In this document: piece by piece, positions 22,558-29,984 of the stretch
Layout: the number at the start of each line of letters is the position of its first letter
Numbering within the stretch: the stretch's first letter is position 1
Made by a program: the position numbers and the translations under genes
Assembly: GCF_016097555.1 (NCBI RefSeq)
Contig: NC_054707.1
Span: forward strand, 45,530,892 to 45,594,891
Reading direction: 5' to 3'
Length of the DNA: 64,000 bases
Source: Gigantopelta aegis
Lineage: Eukaryota > Mollusca > Gastropoda > Neomphalida > Peltospiridae
Notes under the pieces: model-generated
The model's input: only the letters and a program-made list of their open reading frames with translations
Databases searched by the model: none
What the model was told of the DNA's origin: nothing

Positions 22558-24974
22558 ATGTGGCGATTACTTGACAAAAATAATCGATTACAATTACGAT
22601 TACTTTAGAATGTCACGATTATGATTACGATTACGATTAAAAGATAATTGAAAGTAATCGATTACGATTGCGAATACATTGTCTAGCAATCAAAATTACA
22701 ATCATGATTACATTTCCACAAATCTACACAAATAAATAAAAGATCTTGCTACCATGAAGTTATGCACTTTAGTTTACAACAATACCGATTTCATTCATTG
22801 AAAGACAATGGATAATTTTGGATTATTTATTAAATTATTTCAAACATTTATAAACATATGTATACTGCAGGGAGGGAACCAGTTTCCGAAACCAGATTTA
22901 TTATTCTTAAATTTGGATTATTGACGAAAGGGTACCCATAACCATAGGTATAATTATTGTATCAATGCATAACATATATATTTTGTTATATTATTGAAAT
23001 AAGCCATAATTAGTAATTGCAAACTGTCTGATCACTATTACTTGTTGTTTTATTGTTTGTAGAACGTATACCATTTAATATCATCCACAAATTAAAATAT
23101 ATATATATTTTTTTTAAATCTATAAATGAAGAAATGAAGAACGAAAGAAAAGAACAAACAAGTAAATAAATAATTAAATTGATATCTGGATACATATACA
23201 TGTGCACAAGTTGTTCATTGCATTTAATTGTTGACATTCTAAAAATGACTATTATTAATGAATCGACTTGTAGACATGCTTGCTTTGTGCCATATTATAA
23301 GGATCCAATTGTATCGGTGAAAATTACAAGTATCTTGGTCTGTGTATGTTTATTTTGGTATCATTAGAAGCGCCGCATTTCGTAGAACATCTATTAAAAT
23401 CAGCTTTCTGACGTATTAATATTTTAAGCTATTTTAAAGGAAAATAAACCAAGGTTTATCGTGATAGACTACTTTCAACTGGGTGTTTGCTTAATTAGTT
23501 ACGTTATTTGTGGTTGTGTCTGCGACAGGTTGAGGATGACTGCCCATGGAATCAAGCTTGATACAACTGGCTGGCTGCCCGTCTGCAGTCGTAACCACTA
23601 ACAAAAGAAAATAACGTTTGCCACGGTACCATTGGTGGACTTTCACACCTGTGACAAAACGAAATATTGTCAAGCGTTTCTTAGTTGAATTCAGACCCGT
23701 GATAACGCTGGCATGGTGCAGCGCCCTTTTATATATTGCTAGCTAGAACATTGTATTCATTCAAGTGGTTTTATAGTAAATGTAAACACGATAGATACCA
23801 TTATGTGAATGTGTGTCTTCATCCCCTGGGTAACATTCATTTGATAATCCAGAAGTTATGATCCCCTGTTTCTCAAGGCAAATAATAGTTCTACTATGAG
23901 AGTAGTAGACAATGGGAGATCATTTCTACTGACTGACCAGTACTGCTTCTAACTATAGGCGCTAAGTTTAGTAAATAATTATGAGTAATCATGAAAGTGA
24001 TCGCTGATTACGATTGCATTAGCAATGTAATCGATTACGATTGCGATTACATGACATTCTCAAACAATGTAATCGATTACGATTGCGATTACATGAAAAC
24101 ATGTAATCGATGACAATCGATTACGATTACCCCATCTCTGATATATATTTGTGGCCGAGTGCATAAAGCACCCTCACACAAAAACTACACAAGTTCGATC
24201 TCGATTATATTCTTTAATCCATGATGATAACATATAGACAAAGTATATGAAAAGGAGAGTTGGCCCCAAACGTCTTTCTCTCTTGCCAGATATTCTCTCT
24301 CTCTCTCTGAGTCTCTCAGTGAACTATCTTTCACCCCAGTCACTCTAATAACATCACACACACACACTTGACCAATACTGGCAGACCATTACTGTCCTGG
24401 GTTCCTTAAGATAACCCCAGTGACAGTGTTTACCATATATTAATGTCCCAAGTGTCTTGGAGGAATTTCCCAAGTACCTTAAGTCTAAACAAAGAGAAAT
24501 AAACCTCAGACGCCTTAGTGGTGTTTATGCATGTTTAGTATAATAACACATTATGCTGGGTGCTTTAGTTGAATCCCTCACAAACATATGTGCATATAAC
24601 TAAGATTATTTTTTATTACAAATAAACAAAAATGATTGCAGTTGTGATTATTTATATTTCAAGCATTAAAAGACACATTTTGTTTTTGTGTTGTTGTTTT
24701 ATCAGCTTTGCTAATATTACAAGTAACGTGCAAAACATAATTATACTGTTTTGTCTTCCTAGGAATACAGGCAGCTCCCATTGATTACAAAAACCGAGAA
24801 ACAACCTACCTAAAAACCAGGAATGGCGGGATAGGTTTCGTGTACCATGCAGCTGTAGACTATCAGAACTTCCTGGCAACATCTGCCGTCAGCATCGTCA
24901 ACGGACAATATCTACTTTCTGTGCATGTTGCGCTGACACAAGCAGTCTACATATATATTAATTATCTTCTGTAG
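3219..24974 (+). CDS. Secreted GH105-type unsaturated glycuronyl hydrolase (three-exon gene)
   Basis: Model: exons 3219-3298, 21415-22373 and 24763-24974, giving 1251 nt and 416 residues. Phases join exactly and all junctions are GT...AG. Residues 1-19 look like a signal peptide (hydrophobic core LILLSW...TFALL, then CVEG). The body matches the GH88/GH105 six-hairpin barrel family, with LWIDDTYMG holding the expected catalytic Asp and WGRANGW, the most diagnostic family motif. Known members remove unsaturated uronic acids left by lyases acting on rhamnogalacturonan, ulvan or related polysaccharides. The likely role is extracellular or digestive breakdown of plant or algal cell wall; the exact substrate cannot be read. 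Length fits the family (about 370-400 plus signal peptide). Oddities: an 18.1 kb first intron full of transposons, and a stop codon inside a minisatellite. A possible AATAAA lies at 25203-25208. Confidence 0.8.
3404..3455. repeat. Poly-G tract in a dispersed repeat
   Basis: About 20 consecutive G. Similar G runs occur at 4363-4378, 6510-6532, 18296-18324, 51570-51592 and 52135-52151. Several belong to repeat families that end in poly-G followed by text like CTCCCCTAAAAAAA. Confidence 0.8.
3591..3653. repeat. Perfect 29 bp hairpin
   Basis: The left arm 3591-3619 and right arm 3625-3653 are exact reverse complements around a 5 nt spacer (CGTGT). The arms start ACAGAATCGATTTTTATGTG. No ORF or known element explains it. 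Confidence 0.9.
3808..4325. mobile_element. Short MULE-like element, ORF-less relative of the 26.6-30.2 kb element
   Basis: The 518 bp element starts CAATCTAATTAA and ends TTAATCAGATTG. It is flanked by the 9 bp direct repeat GTCTAGACT at 3799-3807 and 4326-4334. Its left ~200 bp matches the left terminal repeat of the large element (GTTGGAGCTCATGTCC, AATCAAAACCTTACTTGCA, CCAGTGATTTAAAA). Positions 4150-4240 match that element's promoter-like segment. The right end retains ATGAAATGTCACCTGGA and the outer terminus, but all coding sequence is missing. It is an internal-deletion derivative. Confidence 0.8.
4505..4740. repeat. Dispersed repeat, inverted partner at 19580-19740
   Basis: Shared words in reverse complement include GTGCCAACTGAACA (here) against TGTTCAATTGGCAC (19610s), TGTGATAGAATTGTG, and GAGGCGGATA. 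Both copies are non-coding and sit in the same intron of the GH105 gene. Confidence 0.55.
4941..5345 (-). mobile_element. Full-length tRNA-derived SINE, 16 bp target duplication
   Basis: Reads on the minus strand from a tRNA-like head (right end, GGTTCGGATC B-box region) to an (AAAGT)n-type tail at the left. It is flanked by the direct repeat TAAATGGACGACGAAA at 4925-4940 and 5346-5361. The tail-side segment (GAGCACATTGATTT, ATCGGCTATTGGACGTCAAA) is of a different type from the copies at 15354 and 52900, so it is a modular variant. Confidence 0.85.
5521..5815. mobile_element. Palindromic MITE with internal 43 bp tandem repeats
   Basis: The outer arms are inverted: CCATTTCATGTTGTTTTTTC near 5523 against AAAAACACCATGAAATTG near 5790. 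Between them a 43 bp unit (GCGAAGCAATGAGTTAAAAT... ending in CACACATCACGAGTT) repeats about four times, at 5599, 5642, 5685 and 5728. No ORF. Confidence 0.75.
6378..6822 (-). mobile_element. SINE copy interrupted by a poly-G repeat
   Basis: The tail side (TTTGTTTAATGACATCAGTG) starts about 6395. The head side (GGGATCGATCCTAGACCGACC) ends about 6815. About 190 bp of unrelated sequence with a ~22 G run splits the SINE at roughly 6500-6685. Beyond it, 6823-7130 holds nothing recognisable. Confidence 0.6.
7167..8155 (+). pseudogene. Broken Tc1/mariner transposase
   Basis: Translated segments in several frames align by eye with the intact transposase at 55249-56256. They include the N-terminal helix-turn-helix (IGRLQLGESQSAVARY, ISRLWDRY, SGRPRVTT), WFSDESRF, DRFGGGSVM, QDNARPHTA-like text and a closing GGHTRY. 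Stops and frameshifts occur throughout (stop after RLWDRY; frame changes near 7440, 7560, 7830 and 7920), so it is dead. Intact relatives cut and paste DNA with a DD34E catalytic triad. Confidence 0.8.
8319..8348 (+). repeat. Right terminal inverted repeat of the broken Tc1 element
   Basis: TTTCTTTTTTGACAGAGTA resembles the reversed TIR of the 54.9 kb element (ACTCTTCAAAAAAAGAAACG). No matching left end is visible before 7167, so the copy is 5'-truncated or decayed. Confidence 0.6.
8435..8771 (+). mobile_element. Exact second copy of a Harbinger-derived 337 bp block
   Basis: The block is apparently identical to 9313-9649 and equal in length. It is bordered on both sides by the 21 bp direct repeat that ends TTTTTCAAATACGATC (8414-8434 and 8772-8792). 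It encodes broken HARBI1-like text (NPLDVFSDFELIKRY; LQYYASGTF-like near 8722). Confidence 0.8.
8840..9132. repeat. Large inverted repeat of a GTGCACGTTAAAC-type retroposon
   Basis: The left arm starts AGCTGTTGTAGCGCACGCCTG-like sequence at 8840. The right arm ends with its complement at 9112-9132. The inner parts also pair (GGAAAGGGGTTGGGGTAGGT against CCACCCCAACCCTTTCC). Read to about 9175, the right half ends in TGAATGTGCACGTTAAACC, also seen at 52450 and 59150, so this is a head-to-head pair of one dispersed family. Confidence 0.65.
9180..9199. repeat. Perfect 20 bp palindrome
   Basis: AGCCTTCGTTAACGAAGGCT is self-complementary and lies between the retroposon pair and the Harbinger left end. 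Its role is unknown. Confidence 0.85.
9220..9900 (+). pseudogene. PIF/Harbinger transposase remnant (HARBI1-like)
   Basis: The left terminus resembles GGGGCCAAATTCACAAAAGC followed by TTGCTAAG repeats. Coding fragments in shifting frames read MARRMLQLAGLRRAMRFDG (from 9394), NPLDVFSDFELIKRYRF, YYASGTF-like text, then PRVIGCVDGTHLSGVRRV near 9787-9855. The DGTH segment carries the first catalytic Asp of the Harbinger nuclease. Stops and frameshifts show it is inactive, and no right terminus was found. Confidence 0.7.
10288..10585 (+). mobile_element. tRNA-derived SINE, 3'-shortened
   Basis: Head: CCGGCCTCGGTGGCGTCGTG, then a B-box-like GGTTCGGATCC. Body: GGCCATGGTTTGTGCTATCC, GATCCCTTGCTGCTAATCGG. 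Ends in (TTTC)n. Same family as 15354-15746 and 52900-53279 on the other strand. Confidence 0.8.
10595..10869 (+). mobile_element. Non-tRNA SINE-like retroposon, copy 1
   Basis: The 275 bp element starts near CCCTGTGCGTGCTGTATCC and ends in (ATTC)n. It is flanked by a 9 bp direct repeat ATACACGGC (10586-10594 and 10870-10878). The 5' part folds: GTGCTGTAT pairs with ATACAGCAC, and inside lies the hairpin CATTCTC-TTT-GAGAATG. The 3' part (GACACCCAATAGCCGATG, GGTGTCGTTAAAC) is shared with tRNA SINE tails. Copy 2 is at 63097-63372. Confidence 0.8.
11397..13956. repeat. Cluster of an iterated 14-mer, GTCATTGGTGTTAC
   Basis: Forward copies begin near 11397, 11593, 11784, 11939, 11955, 13599 and 13619. 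Reverse copies (GTAACACCAATGAC) lie near 11977, 11997 and 13942, with one or two mismatches in some. They concentrate at the two ends of a 2.56 kb stretch that has no convincing ORF. This resembles sub-terminal transposase-binding repeats of a DNA transposon, but no terminal inverted repeat was located. Confidence 0.7.
12410..12540. repeat. TTG/TTTG simple repeat and G/T-rich low complexity
   Basis: Runs of GTT and T with a short G run. The ORF through it is a low-complexity artefact. Confidence 0.9.
14113..17085 (+). mobile_element. L1/Tx1-like LINE fragment, broken reverse transcriptase
   Basis: Coding blocks match the second ORF of an L1/Tx1-type LINE. They run from TKWIEEG upstream of the RT, through SPGSDGFTAEF, IPKPNKP...NWRPITLLN, DQTGFIKGRYIGENI, LLLIDFEKAFDSI, GCRQGDPLSPYIF and the catalytic YADDTSFIL (near 15125), to a C-terminal Cys/His segment (CSFCNKSPETIQHILFEC, 16820-16880). 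It is dead: frame loss near 14150, a stop at 14761-14763, a SINE insertion at 15354-15746, and stops near 16688. The 5' part with ORF1 and the endonuclease is missing. Confidence 0.85.
15354..15746 (-). mobile_element. Full-length tRNA-derived SINE inside the LINE
   Basis: The direct repeat TTAACCTAGAAGAAA occurs at 15339-15353 and 15747-15761, a 15 bp target duplication. On the minus strand it reads head (CCGGCCTCGGTGG...GGTTCGGATCC), body, then (TTTC)n tail. It inserted after the LINE, so it is younger. Confidence 0.9.
17230..17639. mobile_element. MITE with ~65 bp terminal inverted repeats
   Basis: Left AAGCCTATTTCACTAAACAT... and right ...GTGTAGTGAAATAGGCTT are inverted copies, and the similarity extends through GTTTACGTGTAAAACTTACA. 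The interior holds a SINE-tail fragment (about 17435-17505, GTTTTGTTTAACGACAGTAC). The target duplication is unclear. Confidence 0.75.
17640..18990. other. Non-coding intron sequence with simple repeats
   Basis: A (GTAG)n run covers 17996-18065 and a ~29 bp poly-G run 18296-18324. Otherwise I recognise nothing. Confidence 0.5.
18990..19107 (-). mobile_element. SINE head fragment
   Basis: The end ACGACACCGCCGAGGCCGGG and internal GGGTTGGAGCAGGTATCTAG match the head half of the 15354 SINE family. The body is missing. From here to about 19560 I see no gene. Confidence 0.6.
19782..21165 (+). mobile_element. tRNA SINE split by a solo LTR
   Basis: The left half (GCCAGTGCACCACAATTGGT ... TGATGACTGTG, to 19908) resumes at 21061 (CTGTGTCAGAATTACCAAAT, GTTTGACGTCTAATAGCCGA). 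The two halves join as one SINE body and tail when 19909-21060 plus one CTGTG copy is removed. Confidence 0.75.
19909..21060 (+). mobile_element. Solo LTR, 1152 bp
   Basis: Begins TGTCACGGGG, ends TTCTGTCACA, and is flanked by the 5 bp repeat CTGTG (19904-19908, 21061-21065). This TG...CA structure with a 5 bp duplication is typical of an LTR retrotransposon after LTR-LTR recombination. It contains GCGGAGGTATTACGTAAC twice (about 20857 and 20938) and a TATA-like TTATAAAAG near 20706. No gag or pol remains. Confidence 0.7.
21415..22373 (+). CDS. GH105 gene exon 2 (catalytic barrel)
   Basis: Acceptor TTTTTCTTGCAG, donor ACAG|GTAAGT. The exon completes the split Val codon and runs 319 codons to Arg-Gly-Thr, leaving one base (G) for exon 3. 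Motifs include AWDYGG near the start, LWIDDTYMGFTLLARL mid-exon, CCKWGRANGW and DDDTSYLETSCTAMT. The internal ATG at 21431 is not the true start, because the open frame joins upstream through the splice. Confidence 0.85.
22473..22552. repeat. TA microsatellite
   Basis: A long (TA)n run immediately left of an hAT-like element. It inflates a spurious ORF. Confidence 0.95.
22553..24140. mobile_element. Non-autonomous hAT-like element in GH105 intron 2
   Basis: The left end CAGAGATGTGGCGATTAC and right end GATTACCCCATCTCTG are imperfect inverted repeats, flanked by TA-rich ATATATAT on both sides (compatible with an 8 bp duplication). Both sub-ends carry iterated TAATCGATTACGATTGCGAT words (22585-22680, 24000-24125). 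No transposase ORF. Confidence 0.65.
24763..24974 (+). CDS. GH105 gene exon 3 (C-terminus)
   Basis: Acceptor TTTTGTCTTCCTAG. GGA is completed with the last G of exon 2, then IQAAPIDYKNRE and on to a stop TAG at 24972-24974. The last ~10 codons lie in the 32 bp minisatellite, so the native C-terminus may once have been different. Confidence 0.7.
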
Positions 24975-25035
24975 CAGTCTACATATAGATTAATTATCTT
25001 CTGTAGCAGTCTACATACATATTAATTATCTTCTA
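24936..25035. repeat. 32 bp minisatellite overlapping the GH105 stop codon
   Basis: Three copies of a unit with GCAGTCTACATA and ATTAATTATCTTCTGTA. The same unit occurs at window positions 1-260. Confidence 0.85.
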
Positions 25036-25444
25036 TAACAGTATTATGTGGTATTTAAACACTGGTAGACTTCGTGAATACCCAACTATCAAGATTCAGA
25101 CCATTAGACTGCAAAGTTAATTTTTAACCTACATACATATATATAAAAGCATAGATAGAATTACCATGCATGTATATTATAGTATTGCTATATTTCTTGT
25201 GTAATAAAAGTAACATTTGATTGTTGAAAAATGTGGATTAGGATACATGTGCACGCGTGTGTGCGTGTGTATGCGTGGTGTGGTGCATGTGTGTGTGCGT
25301 GCGTGTATGAGTAGGCTTGCTAAATGGCTTGCTGTGTATGCGCAGCCCTATCCAGAACAGTTAAATGAATTATGTATTTGATTATTTACTAAACTGATTA
25401 TTTGAGTGGTTGCTAAAACTGCCTACATAATTATAATGTATGTT

Positions 25445-25548
25445 AATGTAGCCTACCTATATGTAGTCAAATGTTTGACATCCAATAGGCGATGATTGGT
25501 AAATCAATGTGCTCTTGTGATGTCGTTAAATAAAACAAACTTTAAAGT
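25445..25548 (+). mobile_element. SINE tail fragment
   Basis: AAATGTTTGACATCCAATAG, then GGCGATGATTGGTAAATCAATGTG-like text and GATGTCGTTAAATAAAACAA. Same tail as the copies at 43165 and 62331. Confidence 0.7.
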
Positions 25549-25614
25549 GTAGTTAACCGTTCGTAAAGGAGAATACATGGGCGAGTTTCGGTGTGCGTGC
25601 ACGTGGGTGGAATG

Positions 25615-25900
25615 TGATTTCAATCAGATTGAGCACATTCATTAATAAATCATCGGCTATTGCAAGTCAAACATTTGTTAAATCTGACACGAAGTCTTGG
25701 GAGGAAACCCGCTACATCAATCTTCCCATTAACAGCAAGGGATCTTCCGACAGGCAGGATAGCACACGGTCTTTGATATAGTAATCGTGGGGCACTGGTT
25801 GGGACGGGAAAACCCAATGGGTTCACCGAAATGGTTCGATCCTAATATCCATGCACCTCAAGCGAACGTTCTACCGACTGAGGTAAATCCCGCTCCATAG
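25615..25900 (-). mobile_element. tRNA-derived SINE, degenerate
   Basis: Tail GAGCACATTCATTAATAAAT on the left, body ACAGCAAGGGATCTTCCGAC, head CTACCGACTGAGGTAAATCC on the right. It faces the fragment at 25445, forming an inverted pair. Confidence 0.7.
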
Positions 25901-26003
25901 TGAGATTGACTCCATTGGTTCTATACAGAGACGTGCATGGCAAATTTATATTCGTTTATATTTGTTTTTAAACAAATACCTGTAATGTACTTTCTAAACA
26001 GGC

Positions 26004-26170
26004 GTGCATACTACACACGATCGCGCTTTATGGGGCACGGCAGAAGCTAATGGACACATTGGAGGGGGCGTGTGTTATGGGGGGTGGGGTGGGGGGTGGG
26101 GGCATACTATGTATGTATGTATACACGATTTTATAAAATTTAATACAGTGAAAAAAGAAAAAAGAAAAAA
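26004..26170. repeat. Dispersed repeat matching the insertion site of the MULE-like element
   Basis: GTATGTATGTATACACGATT, then TTATAAAATTTAATACAGTG, then A-rich sequence. The same order flanks the large element (26521-26558 on its left, 30184-30235 on its right), so this copy is a paralogous empty site. Confidence 0.7.
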
Positions 26171-26859
26171 TTATGATTGGGTGAAGAGTCATTGACCCCG
26201 TGCAAATACAATGCATCTTTACGAATGCTCATATATATGCAACACTTTTTAAATGTATTTTTCAAGATGTATACAATTTGTAAGCAAGTGTATATAATAT
26301 GCTGATTATATATAAACACCATAGTCAGGTACTAAATTGTTGTATCAAATGATATGATAACTTACAATAAACGACCGAATCAAGTAAGTCGTTACAATTA
26401 TAATCACAAATATTATGAATATTAATAACAACAAACAATCGAATTACTACGTAGGCACTGGTGTGGTTGGATTTTATATTGGGGGTGAGTGGGGTGGGTG
26501 GGGGACAACCCATACAGCATGTATGTATGTATATATGTATGTATGTATGTATGATTTTCAATCTAATGGATCTAACACCAGCCAGTTGGAGCTCATGTCC
26601 ACCAATCAAAACCTTACTTGCAGAATCCTGCCAGTGATTTAAAAATAATTTGAAAACATTCCGAATTATCCTGAGGGTATACATCATGTTTCGTGTGAAT
26701 TACGAATTTTATAAAATAAATAATTTGTGATGTAAAACTGAAGACTGATTTAGTTCTGGGTTTTTTATAAAAAAAAAAAAAAAATTAATGTAAAATTGAA
26801 GACATGAGCACCCGTCCGTATTGGTATGGTTCGCTGTACTGCGGCCACTAAAATAGACT

Positions 26860-26961
26860 CGCCCGCTATTTTTAGAATTTGTATGCTCCCAAATAACGTA
26901 TAAAAGGCGAAGTGTGATTGGTCAATATTTAAATTATTATAGATTCCAATATTTCTCAGCG
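26860..26961 (+). promoter_or_regulatory. TATA-containing promoter-like segment of cargo ORF 1
   Basis: TATAAAAGG near 26902 and an inverted CCAAT box (GATTGGTCAA) near 26919 lie about 40-60 bp upstream of the ATG at 26962. The same arrangement survives in the ORF-less element (CTATAAACGG and AATTGGTCG near 4190-4220). This is a sequence-based guess. Confidence 0.45.
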
Positions 26962-27913
26962 ATGAAGACGGACGTTAGTCCTTGTTCTCTCGATCTGCCC
27001 CCCCACCTGGGGGAACTGATGAAGACGTATGGAATGCTGTTGGAGTATCGAGTCTCGTACACCGGGTCACGGGCAACCGTGACCTTGGTGTACGGAGACC
27101 GGATTCAAAAGAAAGGAAGATGGAGGAAGAGGAGACGTGTGCCAGCGGCGGCGCAGGGGGGGGGGGTCAAAACCGGTGGCTAAACCGCCGGCGGCGACTC
27201 CTTCTGTTCGACCGCCGAACACCGCTCACCCGAGCAAGAAGACTAGAGCAGAAGAGGTTCCGGCCCCGGATGTTCAAGCTTCTATGCCAACGGAAGAGCC
27301 GGAGACGGAGTTTGACACGGAAATCTGCGTCACACCGTACAACCGGCCACCTGCACCAATTCCTACGGAAGCGCTTTCGGACTTGTCGCCGATTATACTG
27401 GCGACACCCGTTGAGGCGCAGGCCCGGAAGGTGGCCGTTGTCAAGAGGAAGGCGACCACTCCCCCGAGTGCCATACCAGCCAAGCCGAGCCGCCCCTCTC
27501 AACCGCCGGAGACACACGAACAACCAGTGGAGCAGTGGTCACTGCAGGCCAGCCGTCTCCCCCAGCGTTACCAACAACTGGTTAAGAACAACATCAGGGA
27601 TGAACGTCTACTCATCAGTAGACCCAAGGCCCTTTCCTACAACCCATTGCCAGACAATCCAGACGAGGGGGAGTTCGCGGTACATCGGCTCAAGACGCGG
27701 GAGGGACACGACGCAGTTTGCGTCACCATCTGCCGGAGCGGAATATTCAGCCAAGGTGTGCTATTCTTGGAGATGGACAACCCGACACTACATCGTGTTC
27801 TTAAAACCATCGCGGGGACACACTACCGTTCCATCACCAAGGAGTTAGCAGACTCCGACTACCGGCAGTTCCTCCCGCAGCTTGAGATCACCGGATTCAT
27901 CGGATCCCCCTAG
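26962..27913 (+). pseudogene. Cargo ORF 1 of the MULE-like element, frameshifted in poly-G
   Basis: Paralogue of the ORF at 28491. The N-terminal part (MKTDVSPCSLDLPPHLG..., a basic KKGRWRKRRR stretch, Ala-rich linker) is in the frame of 26962. At an 11 G run (27156-27166) the frame shifts by one, and the rest reads from the next frame to the stop at 27911-27913, ending FIGSP. One fewer G would keep a single frame, so this may be a real mutation or a homopolymer error. The middle is Pro/Ala-rich with KRKATTPPSA; the C-terminal ~85 residues form the best conserved block (DEGEFAVHR, EMDNPTLH, YRQFLP). I do not recognise the family. Confidence 0.6.
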
Positions 27914-28437
27914 ACGCCAACCTCCTTTCCTCCGTGAGTAACCTCCTTTTTTGGGCTAGTTAGACTTTAAATGTTTTGGAATGCAGTTCAAAATTTTTAT
28001 GTTTATTTTTTTATAAATAGTCTAACGCATTTTGTTTTGGCGCCCGTTCAATTGCTCAAAATCACCTTAAAACTTTTCGGCCGAGCAGTCTTAACCATTT
28101 TTGGCTAAAATTTTAGAGTCCAGACATGTATCGGTATGCAGTACTCTTTGTAGACTTAGGTAAAAAACAGGCTTCACCGAGGAATCGAAATTCAGCCAAT
28201 CAGAACACGGCTCCCACTCGGTGTTACTTCTTGTTTATGAAGTGTCTGCTAGTCGGTCCGCGCTTACTAAATGGCTTTTTTCCAAATTCCGCCCACTTCA
28301 AACTTACCCCCCCCCCCCCCCCCCCCCCCCCCTGCTCCGGAGTCAGTCACTGGCGAAGTCAGAGGCTAATTCCGCAGTGGGCGTGCCTGAACCTTCGTGG
28401 ATAGGGGCACGTAAATATAGTTACCCATACCCATAAA
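27914..28437 (+). repeat. Conserved 3' block of tandem unit 1
   Basis: Nearly identical to 29442-29984. In a ~107 nt stretch compared by eye only three differences were seen. It includes TGGGCTAGTTAGACTTTAAA, GGCGCCCGTTCAATTGCTCA, a C-tract (28310-28332) and TGGGCGTGCCTGAACCTTCG. The short ORFs in it are shared only because the DNA is shared. Confidence 0.8.
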
Positions 28438-28490
28438 TTATTATTGATTCGATTCTTGCATTCGATTCTTACATTCTGTATTATTTTTCG

Positions 28491-29441
28491 ATGAAGACGG
28501 ACGTCAGCCCTTGCTCTCTCGATCTGCCCCCCCACCTGGGGGGATTGCTCAAATCCTACGGAATGCTGCTAGAGTACCGGGTATCGTGCACCGGGTCACG
28601 GGCCTCCGTGACCTTGGTGTACGGGGACCCGGTACCACCGAAGAAAGGAAGGTGGAGGAAGAGGAGACGTGCGCCAGCGGCGGCGCAGGGGGAGACAAAA
28701 CCGGCGGCTAAACCGCCGGCAGCGACTCCGTCTGCTGGACCGCCCAACGCCGCCCAACTGAAGAGGAAGACGAAGATGGAAATGGTTTCGGCCCCAGTCA
28801 TCAACGTCCCCTCTGCAGGAACCGAGGAAAGTGATATGCCGGACTCAGTCTTCTGTACTTCGTCATATATCCGACCCGATCCGCCTGCCTTTACTTCTGG
28901 GCTTCCGGACTTGTCGCCGATTAAACCGGTGGCATCCGTTGAGACCCAGGCCCGGAAGACGGCTGTTGTTAAGAGGAAGGCGACCACTCCCCCGAGTGCC
29001 ACTCCAGCCAAGCCAAGTCGCCCGACTCAACCGCCGAATCCAGTTGAACAACCAGAGGGACCATGGACACTGAAGGCCGGCAAACTCCATCCGCGGTTCC
29101 ATCAGCTCATAAAGATCAACATCGAGGACGTGCGCCAGCTCATTAGTGAGCCGCAACATAGCGCTTACCTTCCGCTACCGACCGAGTCCGATGAAGGGGA
29201 ATTTGCTGTCCATCGAGTCCAGGTGGACGTGGATATCACCGCAGTTTGCGCTACCGTTCGCCGGAAGGGAAGATATAACCAAGCGCTGCTCCTTAAAGAG
29301 ATGGACAACCCGTCACTACATCACGTCCTTAAACTCTTGGCGGGGTCAGAGTACAGTCACATCGCAAAGTGGATAGCAGCCTCTCCCTACCGGCGTGATC
29401 TTCCACTACTGGACGCCACCGACTTCATCGGCTCGCCGTAG
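28491..29441 (+). CDS. Cargo ORF 2 of the MULE-like element, unknown 316-residue protein
   Basis: Intact and intronless from ATG 28491 to TAG. Residues 1-55 are a compact domain (MKTDVSPCSLDLPPHLGG..., ending in SVTLVYGDP), followed by a strongly basic GRWRKRRRAPAAAQ (about 58-71), possibly a nuclear or nucleic-acid-binding patch. Residues 72-210 are Pro/Ala/Thr-rich and look disordered. Residues 230-316 form a conserved C-terminal block (DEGEFAVHR, KEMDNPSLHHVLK, FIGSP). No signal peptide, membrane segment or catalytic motif is visible. It is much GC-richer than its surroundings. No transposase signature is seen; the function is unknown. Confidence 0.65.
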   Translation: MKTDVSPCSLDLPPHLGGLLKSYGMLLEYRVSCTGSRASVTLVYGDPVPPKKGRWRKRRRAPAAAQGETKPAAKPPAATPSAGPPNAAQLKRKTKMEMVSAPVINVPSAGTEESDMPDSVFCTSSYIRPDPPAFTSGLPDLSPIKPVASVETQARKTAVVKRKATTPPSATPAKPSRPTQPPNPVEQPEGPWTLKAGKLHPRFHQLIKINIEDVRQLISEPQHSAYLPLPTESDEGEFAVHRVQVDVDITAVCATVRRKGRYNQALLLKEMDNPSLHHVLKLLAGSEYSHIAKWIAASPYRRDLPLLDATDFIGSP

Positions 29442-29847
29442 CCCCCAACCTCCTAACAACCTTTACCTCCGTGAGTACTAACCTCTTTTATTGGGCTAGT
29501 TAGACTTTAAATGTTTTGGAACGCAGTTCAAAATTCTTATGTTTATTTTTTTTTATAAATAGTCTAACGCATTTTATTTTGGCGCCCGTTCAATTGCTCA
29601 AAATCACCTTAAAACCTTTCGGCCGAGCAGTCTTAACCTTTTTTGGCTAAAATTATAGAGTCCAGACATGTATCGGTATGCAGTACTCTTTGTAGACTTA
29701 GGTAAAAAACAGGCTTCACCTAGGAATCGAAATTCAGCCAATCAGAACACGGCTCCCACTCGGTGTTACTTCTTGTTTATGAAGTGTCTGCTAGTCGGTC
29801 CGCGCTTACTAAATGGCTTTTTTCCAAATTCCGCCCACTTCAAACTT

Positions 29848-29880
<33 letters not shown>

Positions 29881-29984
29881 CTCCGGAGTCAGTCACTGGC
29901 GAAGTCAGAGGCTAATTCCGTAGTGGGCGTGCCTGAACCTTCGTGGATAGGGGCACGTAAATATAGTTACCCATACCCATAAAT
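29442..29984 (+). repeat. Conserved 3' block of tandem unit 2
   Basis: Same content and order as 27914-28437, with a longer C-tract (29850-29879). It continues into TTACAGACGAAATGTTACCTGG-like sequence, also seen at the right end of the short element near 4240. Confidence 0.8.

Noticed and set aside
22396..22608. ORF of Tyr-Ile repeats
   Set aside because: Product of the TA microsatellite; the same applies to 37246-37606.
28126..28404. A conserved small protein downstream of each cargo ORF
   Set aside because: The same reading frame appears in both units, but the DNA there is almost identical, so protein conservation is not shown; it also runs into a C-tract.
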